DNA from: Litchfieldia stipae
Lineage (GTDB): Bacteria; Bacillota; Bacilli; Bacillales; Bacillaceae_L
Length of the DNA: 64,000 bases
Reading direction: 5' to 3'
NCBI RefSeq assembly: GCF_014837155.1
Contig: NZ_JACYHA010000011.1
Coordinates: forward strand, 1-64,000
The notes under the pieces were generated by a model. It searched no databases and was not told where the DNA came from. It saw only the letters and a list, made by a program, of their open reading frames with translations. The position numbers and the translations under genes are program-made. Positions 27,691-35,787 of the stretch are shown piece by piece; the stretch's first letter is position 1, and each line of letters begins with the position of its first letter.

Positions 27691-27972
27691 ATGCTTGAAA
27701 AATATATCGAAAAGAAACTGGTGGCTGAGGTAAAAAAGATGGGAGGCATTGCAGCAAAGTTTGTTAGTCCGGGTTTAGATGGGATGCCAGACCGCCTAGT
27801 GCTTTTACCACTTGGAAAGATGGCATTTGTGGAATTAAAGGCTCCCAGAAAGAAACCTCGTCCACTACAGATTAGAAGAATAAAGCAATTACAAAAATTA
27901 GGCTTTACCTGCTATGTCATTGACGATGTTGAGCAGATTGGAGGGATACTCGATGAAATACAATCCTCATAA
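27691..27972 (+). CDS. VRR-NUC domain nuclease
   Basis: 93-residue stand-alone VRR-NUC protein of the PD-(D/E)xK superfamily: E3 and K7 at the N-terminus, PGLDGMPDRLVLLPLGKMAF and VELKAPRKKPRPLQ carrying the catalytic D-ExK. Probably a structure-specific or Holliday-junction nuclease for phage DNA. Start with GGGAGGCATTT. The 219 bases between the primase gene and this gene hold only shadow frames and a small AT-rich palindrome. Confidence 0.85.
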   Translation: MLEKYIEKKLVAEVKKMGGIAAKFVSPGLDGMPDRLVLLPLGKMAFVELKAPRKKPRPLQIRRIKQLQKLGFTCYVIDDVEQIGGILDEIQSS

Positions 27973-29314
27973 ATATCAAACATATGCTACGAATTTCATA
28001 CTTGAGCATCCCATAGCAGCGGTGTTTTTAGAGATGGGTCTTGGCAAAAGCGTAATCACTTTAACTGCTATATTTGATTTATGTCTTGATCGTTTTGAAA
28101 TTGGAAAGGTTCTGGTCATTGCCCCTCTAAGGGTAGCAAGGTATACTTGGCCAGCTGAGATAAACAAATGGGAGCATTTAAAAGGACTGGAGTATTCAGT
28201 GGCTATTGGAACAGAACAGGAGCGGTTAGCAGCTCTTAGGAAACCAGCAAGTGTCTATCTTATAAACAGAGAAAATGTTGACTGGTTAGTAAACAAAAGT
28301 GGCATTCCTTTTGATTATGACATGGTGGTCATTGATGAATTGTCATCTTTTAAGTCCTATGGAGCAAAAAGATTTAAGAGTTTACTAAAAGTCAGACCTA
28401 GGGCGAAACGTATCGTGGGTCTTACAGGTACTCCATCCAGTAACGGGTTAATGGATTTGTGGGCAGAGTTTCGTATTCTCGACATGGGTAAAAGACTCGG
28501 CAGATACATAACTCACTACCGCAATTCCTTCTTTACTCCAGATAAACGTAATCAGCAGATTGTATTTTCATATAAACCGTTACCTGGGGCAGAAGATGCC
28601 ATATATCGGCTAATTTCAGATATTACCATTTCAATGAAGTCGGTTGATTTTCTGAAAATGCCAGAATGCGTGATCAATGAAGTGTCGGTGTATCTAAATG
28701 ATAAAGAACAATCAGTATACGATCACTTTCGTGAAGAGATGGTTCTTGAGCTTGCAAATGAGGAGATTGATGCCATGAATGCAGCAGTCCTTTCTGGCAA
28801 ACTCCTTCAAATGGCAAACGGTGCTGTCTATGATGATGATAAAAATACTCATATTATCCATGACCGCAAGCTGGATGCTCTTGAAGATTTAATCGAAGGT
28901 GCAAACGGCAAACCTGTTCTTATTGCATATTGGTATAATCACGATTTAGAGCGTATTAAAGCAAGATTTAATGTTAGAGAAATTAAAACATCTAAGGATA
29001 TCAAAGACTGGAACAACGGAGATATTTCTGTGGCGGTTATCCATCCCGCATCAGCAGGACACGGTCTCAATTTACAAAGTGGAGGTTCAACACTTATTTG
29101 GTTTGGTCTTACCTGGAGTCTGGAACTCTATCAGCAAACAAATGCAAGACTTTGGAGACAGGGACAAAATGAAACGGTGGTTATCCATCACATTGTTACT
29201 AAAGGCACGATTGATGAAGATGTGATGAGAGCCTTGAAACGAAAGGAAAAGACACAGTCCGATCTTATTAACGCTGTCAAAGCAAATCTGGGGAAAGCGA
29301 GGGGTGTTGTATGA
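27953..29314 (+). CDS. SNF2-family DEAD/DEAH helicase-like ATPase
   Basis: 453-residue superfamily-2 ATPase. Motif I is EMGLGKSVITL, motif II VIDELSSFK (DELS instead of DEAH), motif III GLTGTPSSNG, and motifs V-VI SAGHGLNLQSGG and QTNARLWRQGQ. These stand-alone SNF2 proteins follow VRR-NUC genes in many Firmicutes phages and probably remodel or unwind DNA in replication or repair. It starts inside the VRR-NUC gene (20-base overlap) after GGAGGGATACTCG. Confidence 0.88.
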   Translation: MKYNPHKYQTYATNFILEHPIAAVFLEMGLGKSVITLTAIFDLCLDRFEIGKVLVIAPLRVARYTWPAEINKWEHLKGLEYSVAIGTEQERLAALRKPASVYLINRENVDWLVNKSGIPFDYDMVVIDELSSFKSYGAKRFKSLLKVRPRAKRIVGLTGTPSSNGLMDLWAEFRILDMGKRLGRYITHYRNSFFTPDKRNQQIVFSYKPLPGAEDAIYRLISDITISMKSVDFLKMPECVINEVSVYLNDKEQSVYDHFREEMVLELANEEIDAMNAAVLSGKLLQMANGAVYDDDKNTHIIHDRKLDALEDLIEGANGKPVLIAYWYNHDLERIKARFNVREIKTSKDIKDWNNGDISVAVIHPASAGHGLNLQSGGSTLIWFGLTWSLELYQQTNARLWRQGQNETVVIHHIVTKGTIDEDVMRALKRKEKTQSDLINAVKANLGKARGVV

Positions 29315-29532
29315 TGGATGCATTTGAAAAGCTGGCAAATGCCATTATTCTACAGGCGGTCAAAGATTATCGTTTTGCTCTGAAAAGACTAGCAAAATAC
29401 CCTCGCAATGATTCTGCTAGATATACGAAACGTGAGATTGAGCGTTTCTTCCATTCCGGGTATTTCACTACCCTGACATCTCTCGATCCTGAGATGCTAA
29501 TTAAAAAGCTACATGAGGAGGTGGTGCGATGA
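29311..29532 (+). CDS. Small phage protein, 73 aa
   Basis: Unknown function. Basic helical protein (AVKDYRFALKRLAKYPRNDS, then REIERFFHSGYFTTLTSLDP). It overlaps both neighbours by four bases (start and stop), typical of a real gene in a packed phage operon. Ribosome site GAGGGG six bases upstream. Similar small proteins precede the late regulator in related phages. Confidence 0.7.
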   Translation: MMDAFEKLANAIILQAVKDYRFALKRLAKYPRNDSARYTKREIERFFHSGYFTTLTSLDPEMLIKKLHEEVVR

Positions 29533-29939
29533 CGGCAAAGGAATTCTTGAAACAAGCTTATCGCTTAAATGAGCTGATTAATTCCGATCTTGAGGAGTTG
29601 CAAAATCTAAGGGAACTCTCAAGAAGTGTTTCATCTCCTGTTCTTGAGGAAAAAGTCAGTAAAACAAAAAGTACTGATCCACCTTTTGAAAAATACGTGA
29701 TTAGAATAGTAGATTTGGAGAAGCAGATACAACAAGAGGTGGAACGTTTAATAAAGCTTAAGTCAGATATTCGTGAAGCGATTAACCAGATGGAAAACGT
29801 GGATGAGAAGCTGCTTCTTCGCTACCGTTACATTAACTTTCTTAACTGGGAAGAAATCTGTGTCAACCTTAATGTTTCTATGAGAACTGTGCATAGACTT
29901 CACTCATCAGCCTTGCAGCATTTAAAGGTGCCTAAATAA
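29529..29939 (+). CDS. ArpU/DUF1492-like late transcription regulator
   Basis: 136-residue protein with a coiled-coil N-terminal region (residues 5-80) and a sigma-factor-region-4-like helix-turn-helix at the C-terminus (YRYINFLNWEEICVNLNVSM then RTVHRLHSSAL). This is the pattern of DUF1492/ArpU late-gene activators. It lies just upstream of a phased repeat array and a TATAAT promoter that would drive the packaging and head genes, so it is the probable activator of that promoter. Confidence 0.8.
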   Translation: MTAKEFLKQAYRLNELINSDLEELQNLRELSRSVSSPVLEEKVSKTKSTDPPFEKYVIRIVDLEKQIQQEVERLIKLKSDIREAINQMENVDEKLLLRYRYINFLNWEEICVNLNVSMRTVHRLHSSALQHLKVPK

Positions 29940-29942
29940 AAG

Positions 29943-29980
29943 TTGGCACACTTTGGCACAGGTTGGCATACGATGACACT
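29943..29980 (+). promoter_or_regulatory. 10-bp phased direct repeats, candidate late activator site
   Basis: TTGGCACA (29943-29950), TTGGCACA (29953-29960) and TTGGCATA (29963-29970) repeat with an exact period of 10 bases, followed by a degenerate fourth unit (ATGACACT). The array starts four bases after the regulator stop and ends 22 bases before a TATAAT box that lacks a good -35. A protein bound on one helix face could activate that promoter. Confidence 0.6.
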
Positions 29981-29982
29981 GT

Positions 29983-30007
29983 TTGTCCGTAGTGAAAGTT
30001 ATATAAT
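29983..30007 (+). promoter_or_regulatory. Probable activator-dependent late promoter
   Basis: Perfect -10 box TATAAT at 30002-30007. No TTGACA at 17 bases; the nearest candidate, TTGTCC at 29983, is too close (13-base spacer), which fits activator dependence on the upstream repeats. Confidence 0.5.
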
Positions 30008-30032
30008 GGTAGTATGGAATATTAGCAAACAG

Positions 30033-30071
30033 AAGCCTTCACGGGAGCATTTCTCCTGCGAGGGCTTTTTC
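30033..30071 (+). terminator. Intrinsic terminator between late promoter and HNH gene
   Basis: Stem AAGCCTTCACGGGAG / CTCCTGCGAGGGCTT (with mismatches) followed by TTTTT. It lies downstream of the TATAAT promoter, so a late transcript would have to pass it. It may instead end the early transcript. Confidence 0.75.
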
Positions 30072-30093
30072 TATGGGCAAAAGGAGGTGTAGT

Positions 30094-30453
30094 ATGCCAA
30101 GGAAACCTAAGCGACCATGCTCTTATCCTGGTTGTCCAGAGCTGACTGACAGACGTTTTTGTGAAGAACATGCTAAAAAAGAAGCCGCACGGTATGAAAA
30201 GTATGACCGCGATCCAGCAACCCGTAAGCGATATGGTCGTGCATGGAAAAGAATACGTGATCGCTACATTGCGGCTCATCCTCTTTGCGAGGAGTGTAAA
30301 CGACAAGGAAAGCTGACCCCAGCAACCGAGGTGCATCACATTCTTCCTCTAGCAAGAGGTGGAACTCACGATAGAAGTAATCTGATGGCTCTTTGTACTC
30401 CTTGCCACTCTGCAATCACTGCAAGAGATGGAGACCGTTGGGGAACCCGGTAG
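30094..30453 (+). CDS. HNH endonuclease
   Basis: 119-residue HNH nuclease of the kind found beside terminases. Zinc-binding Cys pairs are in CSYPGCPE and CEECKRQG / CTPCH; the HNH core is TEVHHILPLARGGTHDRSNL with the following CHSAI. Such proteins assist terminase in cutting cos ends in HK97-type phages. The start at 30094 has AAAGGAGGTGT; the frame is open seven codons upstream. Confidence 0.9.
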   Translation: MPRKPKRPCSYPGCPELTDRRFCEEHAKKEAARYEKYDRDPATRKRYGRAWKRIRDRYIAAHPLCEECKRQGKLTPATEVHHILPLARGGTHDRSNLMALCTPCHSAITARDGDRWGTR

Positions 30454-30564
30454 GGGGAGTCAAATCTCTACAGCTTTCCATTTGTGCAACGGGCGTGGGG
30501 CAACGCGTGAAAAAACGCGGTTTCAAACGGGGTAATAGGCCCATCGACGAAAAGAGGTGAGTGA
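30454..30564 (+). other. Possible cos region
   Basis: The 111 bases between HNH and small terminase begin GGGGGAGTCAAATCTCTACA, like the cos-proximal sequences I recall between these genes in HK97-type phages. They include an ACGCG...CGCGT hairpin. Position and look only; the cut site cannot be placed. Confidence 0.3.
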
Positions 30565-31116
30565 ATGGCCAAAGATGGAACAAATCGTGGCGGCGCCCGT
30601 ATAGGCTCCGGTCAAAAGAAGAAACCACTTGCTGACAAAATTGCAGAGGGGAATCCTGGTAAGAGAAAGCTTGAAGTCGTTGAGTTCCAAAATACCGCTG
30701 ACCTGAAGGGGCAGGAAATGCCAAAGCCAATGGCCATGCTCTCAGCGGTGCAAAAGGATGGAAAAACCCTAGTAGCGAGTGAAATCTATGAAATTACATG
30801 GAAATGGCTCGAGGAGCGAGGCTGTGCCCATTTGGTACTTCCACAGCTTCTAGAGCGATATGCCATGAGTGCGGCCAGATGGATACAGTGTGAGGAAGCA
30901 GTAACCGAGTTTGGCTTTCTTGCCAAGCATCCAACTACCGGCAATGCTATTCAAAGTCCTTATGTAGCTATGAGTCAGAACTTTATGAGTCAGACAAACA
31001 GATTGTGGATGGAGATTTATCAAATCGTTAAAGAGAATTGTGCTACAGAGTATTCTGGTTTAAACCCACAGGACGATGTGATGGAGCGACTGTTATCTGC
31101 CCGCAGAGGAAAATAA
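30565..31116 (+). CDS. P27-family small terminase subunit
   Basis: 183-residue small terminase subunit, the DNA-recognition part of the packaging motor. The N-terminal GGARIGSGQKKKPLADKIAE and the later helical region (LPQLLERYAMSAARWIQCEE, SPYVAMSQNFMSQTNRLWME) match phage terminase P27 small subunits. Its partner large subunit is at 45846, separated by the modification block and the transposon. Confidence 0.88.
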   Translation: MAKDGTNRGGARIGSGQKKKPLADKIAEGNPGKRKLEVVEFQNTADLKGQEMPKPMAMLSAVQKDGKTLVASEIYEITWKWLEERGCAHLVLPQLLERYAMSAARWIQCEEAVTEFGFLAKHPTTGNAIQSPYVAMSQNFMSQTNRLWMEIYQIVKENCATEYSGLNPQDDVMERLLSARRGK

Positions 31117-31133
31117 AGATGAGGAGATATATA

Positions 31134-32315
31134 ATGAGTAAAAGATATTTAACAGCTGAAAGTGTATGTGCTGGACATCCTGATAAACTATGCGACATCA
31201 TAGCAGATAGCATTTTAGAAGCATGTTTACGTAAAGACAAAGCATCACGTGTCGCTTGTGAGGTAATGGCAACCAAAGGGAAAATTATCGTGGCGGGCGA
31301 AATCTCCTGCAGCGAGAAAATAGACATCCGATACATTGTTAGGAATGTCCTTAAAGAGATTGGATACAACCCTCTTAGATTCTTAATTTATGTATTTGTA
31401 CACAAACAAAGTGTAGATATTGCAACTGGCGTGGATACTGCACTGGAAGCAAGAAATGGAATAAATGAACAGTATGGTTCGATAGGTGCTGGAGACCAAG
31501 GAACTGTGTATGGCTATGCTACAAAGGAAACAGGAGAAATGCTTCCCCTACCCCTTATACTATCTCACAGGATTGTAAAGAGACTGGATGATTGCCGAAA
31601 AGGGAAACTGATAAAAGGTATCCACCCAGATGGTAAAGCACAGGTGACGGTGGAATATGAAGGGGACACTCCAGTGCGAATAAAGACTATCGTGATATCG
31701 GTACAGCATGATAAGAATAAAACACAGGAAGAACTAAAGACAGATATCCTTAACAATGTCCTATGGCAGTGCTTTGAGGACTTCCCATTTGATGATGAAA
31801 CAGAAATTCTCATTAACCCCTCTGGTAGATTTGTCGAAGGTGGTCCCGCTGCCGATACAGGCTTAACTGGTAGAAAAGTTATGGTTGATACCTATGGAGG
31901 ACTTGCATCTCATGGAGGAGGCGCACTTAGTGGTAAAGACCCCACCAAAGTTGACCGAAGCGGTGCCTATATGGCTCGGTACATTGCAAAGCATATCGTC
32001 TGGTGTGGATATGCAAAGAGATGTGAAGTTAGTATATCCTATGCCATTGGTAAGGCAAATCCTGTAGCCTTTTCTGTAAATACCCTTGGCACAGGTATTG
32101 TTTCTGACGAAATATTAACTCTTGCTGCACAGGAGATTTTCAATTTAAGACCTGCGGCAATCATAGAGAAGTTGCGTCTAAGGAATGTGATTTACTCTGA
32201 TACAGCTGTTTATGGTCACTTTAATAGTTGTCTGTTCCCGTGGGAGGATGTAAATAAGTACAGTGAATTTAGAAAGGCGGTGGAAAAGTATGTTGATAGA
32301 GAAGATAAAAACTAA
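31134..32315 (+). CDS. metK: Phage S-adenosylmethionine synthetase (MetK)
   Basis: 393-residue methionine adenosyltransferase making SAM from methionine and ATP. Family motifs are ESVCAGHPDKLCDIIADSIL, GAGDQGTVYGYATKET, FVEGGPAADTGLTGRK and DTYGGLASHGGGALSGKDPT then KVDRSGAYMARYIAKHIV. Length is normal for MetK, but the sequence departs from the housekeeping type (CAGHPDKLCD instead of SEGHPDKICD; PAAD instead of PHGD). It has its own ribosome site (GAGGAGATATATA) and overlaps the ParB-methyltransferase gene. It probably supplies SAM to the phage methyltransferases. Confidence 0.92.
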   Translation: MSKRYLTAESVCAGHPDKLCDIIADSILEACLRKDKASRVACEVMATKGKIIVAGEISCSEKIDIRYIVRNVLKEIGYNPLRFLIYVFVHKQSVDIATGVDTALEARNGINEQYGSIGAGDQGTVYGYATKETGEMLPLPLILSHRIVKRLDDCRKGKLIKGIHPDGKAQVTVEYEGDTPVRIKTIVISVQHDKNKTQEELKTDILNNVLWQCFEDFPFDDETEILINPSGRFVEGGPAADTGLTGRKVMVDTYGGLASHGGGALSGKDPTKVDRSGAYMARYIAKHIVWCGYAKRCEVSISYAIGKANPVAFSVNTLGTGIVSDEILTLAAQEIFNLRPAAIIEKLRLRNVIYSDTAVYGHFNSCLFPWEDVNKYSEFRKAVEKYVDREDKN

Positions 32316-32770
32316 ACAACTCATCCCCGCTGAATATAACCCAAGGAAGGATTTAAAACCGGGTGATCCGGAATATGAGAAACTTAAACGCTCCCTTGAG
32401 GAGTTTGGATATGTAGAACCCGTAATATGGAATAAGACCACCGGCAGAGTCATCGGAGGTCATCAGCGTTTGAAAATCCTGCTGAGTATGGGCATGGATG
32501 AGATAGAATGCGTAGTTGTTGAAATGGATGAGCAAAAGGAGAAGGCGCTGAACATTGCACTAAATAAAATAAGTGGTGATTGGGATAAAGACAAATTAGC
32601 ACTTCTTATCACGGACTTAAATGCTTCAGACTTTGATGTGTCCTTGACAGGTTTTGACCCAGGAGAGTTGGACGATCTTTTCAAGGATTCCCTTAAGGAT
32701 AATATAAAAGAAGATGATTTCGATGTAGACAGCGAGCTGAAAAAGCCCGCTGTTTCGCATTTAGGGGATG
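32290..32770 (+). pseudogene. ParB-domain DNA methyltransferase, N-terminal part (split)
   Basis: First 160 codons of a gene whose remainder is at 40263-41023. This part is a ParB/Srx-like domain (IPAEYNPRKDL, VIGGHQRLKILLSMG) and a helical linker ending PAVSHLGD. The coding sequence runs without a break into GATG, where the transposon begins; the frame then reads a few transposon codons to a stop at 32787. Joining 32770 to 40263 restores a 413-residue protein in frame. Confidence 0.9.
32767..32770. repeat. Target site duplication GATG, left copy
   Basis: GATG at 32767-32770 is repeated at 40259-40262, directly outside the two ends of the composite transposon. Removing one copy and everything between restores the methyltransferase reading frame. 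Confidence 0.85.
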
Positions 32771-32788
32771 TGGTATGTCAACACTAAA

Positions 32789-33625
32789 CTAGACAACTTT
32801 TTTAAGGTGTTCATTTTTATATTCAATAGGGCTTAAATACCCAAGTGTTCCGTGAATTCTGATATGATTAAACCAATGAACATAATCATCTAATTCTAAT
32901 TTCAACCGTTCTAAATTTTCAAAATGTTTCCCTTTGACAAACTCTGTCTTAATAATTTTAAAGGTGGCTTCAGCTACCGCATTATCATACGGACAACCTT
33001 TCATACTCAATGAACGCTTTATTTTAAATGTTTCTAATGCTTCATCAATCATCCTGTTTTTAAACTCATTTCCTCGGTCCGTGTGAAACAATTGAATTTG
33101 CCGTAAATCAGCTTTTATAGTCGATAAGGCTTGATATACTAGGCCTGCGTTTTTATGAGGCCCAGCACTGTGACCAATAATTTCACGATTATAAAGATCA
33201 ACAAATAAACATATGTAATGCCATCGATTTTCGACTCTTACGTATGTTAAATCACTCACTACCACAGATAATTCATTTTGTTGATTGAATTCCCTATTTA
33301 ACTCGTTTTTAGCTTTTGATTCATTACATTTATCTACATGAGGCTTAAATTGAGCGACTGTATATTTAGATACTAGCCCATTCTTTTTCATAATTCTGCC
33401 AATACGTCGTCTGGATGCAACTATGCCAAGCTTTTTTAATTCATGTTTAATTTTGCGTGTGCCATAGTTTTGGCGACTTTTATTGAATATATCAATTATG
33501 GCAAATGCGAGTTCATCTTCTGATTTTGATTGCTCTTTTGCTTCGTAATAATAGGTACTTCTTGGGAGTTGTAGGACGTCACACATTGCTGATATCGAGT
33601 ATTTGTGTCGGTTATTTTTGATCAC
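32789..33625 (-). CDS. IS3-family transposase OrfB (DDE domain)
   Basis: 278-residue catalytic part of an IS3-family transposase. An HTH_21-like start (YSISAMCDVLQLPRSTYYYE) is followed by the integrase core: VVSDLTYVRVENRWHYICLF with the first Asp, LFHTDRGNEFKN with the second Asp, and NAVAEATFKIIKTE with the Glu. It starts at GTG 33625, in the -1 frame relative to orfA, so it is made by frameshifting or reinitiation. No disabling change is visible. Confidence 0.92.
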   Translation of the reverse strand: MIKNNRHKYSISAMCDVLQLPRSTYYYEAKEQSKSEDELAFAIIDIFNKSRQNYGTRKIKHELKKLGIVASRRRIGRIMKKNGLVSKYTVAQFKPHVDKCNESKAKNELNREFNQQNELSVVVSDLTYVRVENRWHYICLFVDLYNREIIGHSAGPHKNAGLVYQALSTIKADLRQIQLFHTDRGNEFKNRMIDEALETFKIKRSLSMKGCPYDNAVAEATFKIIKTEFVKGKHFENLERLKLELDDYVHWFNHIRIHGTLGYLSPIEYKNEHLKKVV

Positions 33626-33627
33626 AT

Positions 33628-33906
33628 TTACTTTCGTCCTAGTATCAGCGCAGCTTGCTTTAAAATATCATTTTCCATCAATAAACGTTGGTTTTCTTTA
33701 CGAAGTTTGATCAACTCTGTTTGTTCTGGTGTCCTATTATCCTTCTCTTTAAACGAACCAGATGTTTTGCTTTGTTTAATCCATTTGTCCAATGCCGAAG
33801 GCGTTAAATCGTATTCACTAATGATATCTTTTCTGGGCTTTCCGCTTTCGTATAACTTGACCATTTGAGCTTTAAATTCGGAAGTAAAAGTTCTTCTTTC
33901 TCTCAT
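33628..33906 (-). CDS. IS3-family transposase OrfA (helix-turn-helix)
   Basis: 92-residue DNA-binding protein with a helix-turn-helix (TSEFKAQMVKLYESGKPRKD, LTPSALDKWIKQ) and a leucine-zipper-like helix (LIKLRKENQRLLMENDILKQ). Its stop at 33628 lies two bases before the OrfB start, in a different frame. The slip region CGAAAG is not the usual A6G heptamer. Confidence 0.9.
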   Translation of the reverse strand: MRERRTFTSEFKAQMVKLYESGKPRKDIISEYDLTPSALDKWIKQSKTSGSFKEKDNRTPEQTELIKLRKENQRLLMENDILKQAALILGRK

Positions 33907-33987
33907 GTAAGTCTCTCCTTAACTAAATAGGGGTAACGTAGACTGCAACAACAGTGGAATAATGCCGAAACTTGACATGGAGCCTCT

Positions 33988-34061
33988 GCGGACATGCTTT
34001 CCCGACCAGGAAGCCAGCTGATAAGTACACCTGGCCCCGCCGACAAGGCTAGCATACCCGC
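33988..34061 (-). ncRNA. 74-nt structured leader of IS3-type transposase, copy 1
   Basis: On the orfA sense strand, GCGGGTATGCT pairs over 11 bp with AGCATGTCCGC, extended outward by TGGAG/CTCCA after a small internal loop, with an apical helix CCAGGTG/CAGCTGG. Copy 2 (40070-40143) has the same length and keeps the stems despite changed bases, including A-T replacing T-A in the outer helix. It lies in the leader, about 80 bases before orfA. Confidence 0.6.
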
Positions 34062-34195
34062 TTCTCCACGTAAAGTTTCTAGAATGGATCTCTTATGACA
34101 GTAAGCAGTATGCCCAAATTTGGTGGTTAGTCTACTTGACCTTATTTTTATTGTCCAGTTAAGTGTAGCCGATTCAGCTCCTTGACGACATCCAA

Positions 34196-35230
34196 CTACA
34201 AATCACTTTCTGGAACTATCATTGCTTTTAAACATAATTGTTTATAATGTTCTGCTTTAAAGCTACCTGCACCCCTTGTAATAAGATAGTCTGTGTGATG
34301 TTCTCCTAGTTCCAGACATTTATCAAATGAAGCTATTGCAGCTGGATAATTTTTTATTTGAAATAAAAAAAGCCCTTTTAAAAAATGAAGATCTACATAA
34401 TCCGGATAAAGAAGAAGAGCCTTATCAATACTAAAACTAGCAACTTCATAGCTCTTCGTCTCAAATAAAATATCATATTTCAAACGGTATAAAAGAGCAG
34501 GAGGTGTATATCCTTGCTGTAAAAATCCTAAGATTGATTTATTTATATAGTTAAAAGCTGTTTGATATTCTTTTAATCGATAAAATTCACTAGCTAAATG
34601 ATATTCAATCCAAGGACTATGAGAACTGTCTTGAAATTCTTTAAAAAGGACCTGTAAATTCCTTCGAGATTTATTTCGTTGGTCTGTAATTTTTTTGAAA
34701 TAACCATAATGATAAATTTCAGTATCAATACTTACTATATCATGAGATGATTCGAGTGATTGGGGTAGTTGGAGTGTTTCGTGAATTCGATTAGTAAATC
34801 GAATACCTACATGATTACGAAATAGTCGTGGCTGGTAATAGATAAAAGCATCTTCTTCTTGAATGGGTAGAGATTGACCGTAATAATTAACAATAGGCAT
34901 ATAAATCATTAACGCATTCGTTTGTTGTATTGCATCTTGTATTAATTTCGATTTTTGAACTTCCAATTTTTCATCAGCATCTAACCATAATATCCAATTA
35001 CCACTAGCCTTTGATAAACCATAGTTACGGGCTTCTGCAAAATGATCATTCCATTCATAAGAAAAGATAGAAGCATTATAGTTCTTACAAATGTTAATCG
35101 TTTGATCGCTTGAGCCCGTATCCACAATAATAATCTCATTAACTAACTTTTGAACACTTTGTAAACATTGTTCAATAAAATCTTCCTCGTTTTTAACAAT
35201 CATACAGAGTGAGATTGTCTGCGATGTCAT
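34196..35230 (-). CDS. Glycosyltransferase family 2 with TPR domain
   Basis: 344-residue cytoplasmic glycosyltransferase. The GT-A domain has SLCMIVKNEEDFIEQCLQSV, IIIVDTGSSDQT, WILWLDADE (DxD metal site) and RIHETLQ. From about residue 200 a TPR region follows (YHLASEFYRLKEYQTAF, LFLFQIKNYPAAIASF). Such proteins glycosylate surface or spore proteins in bacilli. The last residues (after RGAGSFKAEHYKQLC) leave the family pattern 20 bases before the IS end, so the C-terminus may be truncated. It is the last gene of the transposon's passenger operon. Confidence 0.82.
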   Translation of the reverse strand: MTSQTISLCMIVKNEEDFIEQCLQSVQKLVNEIIIVDTGSSDQTINICKNYNASIFSYEWNDHFAEARNYGLSKASGNWILWLDADEKLEVQKSKLIQDAIQQTNALMIYMPIVNYYGQSLPIQEEDAFIYYQPRLFRNHVGIRFTNRIHETLQLPQSLESSHDIVSIDTEIYHYGYFKKITDQRNKSRRNLQVLFKEFQDSSHSPWIEYHLASEFYRLKEYQTAFNYINKSILGFLQQGYTPPALLYRLKYDILFETKSYEVASFSIDKALLLYPDYVDLHFLKGLFLFQIKNYPAAIASFDKCLELGEHHTDYLITRGAGSFKAEHYKQLCLKAMIVPESDL

Positions 35231-35252
35231 TTAATCATCCCATCCGTTATAA

Positions 35253-35714
35253 TTAATGATTCGGTGGTTTCCAAGGAGGAGAAGGTTCTTTCAAAATAAT
35301 GATTTTAACAGTGGAAGCAGGGTAATAGTTCAGAATCTGAGAGATAATATTGTTGCATAACAATTGATTATCTGAATGGACAAAATGATGTTGCTTAATC
35401 AGGTGCTGTAATTTTTTTATTAATAAATAAGTATTATTACTTTCAATTGAATAGTAGGTAAAATGATCATCTGATAAAGGTATTACCTGATTATAGAGAT
35501 AATGCCGATAATTCATATACATGTGCAGCTTTTCAATTAGGAGTAAAGATTGAATAATTTGTTTTTCAGTTAAATTTTTTTTTTTTGAAGAAATTGCATA
35601 GGAATAAACAAAAAAATATTTTATTATCAATTTAATAAATGACTGTATGAAATGGTAATGATTTTCTACCGTTTTCATGACTTTCTTTTCATCGAAACTA
35701 TGATTTGTTTGCAA
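35253..35714 (-). CDS. Unknown transposon passenger protein
   Basis: About 153 residues, very rich in Tyr, His, Asn and Ile; helical, with a hydrophobic stretch IKLIIKYFFVYSYAIS (about residues 24-39). I recognise no family. The frame extends to an ATG at 35753 without a good ribosome site. A TTG at 35714 (MQTNHSFDEKKV) has GGAGAGGAG eight bases upstream and is preferred. It lies in the operon between the helical protein and the glycosyltransferase gene, 22 bases before the latter. Confidence 0.65.
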   Translation of the reverse strand: MQTNHSFDEKKVMKTVENHYHFIQSFIKLIIKYFFVYSYAISSKKKNLTEKQIIQSLLLIEKLHMYMNYRHYLYNQVIPLSDDHFTYYSIESNNTYLLIKKLQHLIKQHHFVHSDNQLLCNNIISQILNYYPASTVKIIILKEPSPPWKPPNH

Positions 35715-35787
35715 TGATTCAACTCCTCTCCTAAACGTTTCCTCTCGATTCATATCAATGATGGAAAGGCGTTACAGGCGCTTAATT

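Larger units (their letters stand above)
32771..34176 (-). mobile_element. IS3-family element, copy 1 (intact)
   Basis: 1406 bases, starting TGGTATGTCAACACTA and ending GTGTAGCCGATTCA. The 26-base ends pair imperfectly, sharing (A)CACT-AACT-GACAA after a TG terminus. Limits were set by comparing copy 2 and by the target duplication. It holds orfB and orfA on the minus strand and an unusually long leader (270 bases) before orfA. Confidence 0.85.

Noticed and set aside
27378-27698. Plus-strand frame spanning the end of the primase gene and the spacer
   Set aside because: It overlaps the primase gene in another frame, has unnatural composition in the second half, and no start signal.
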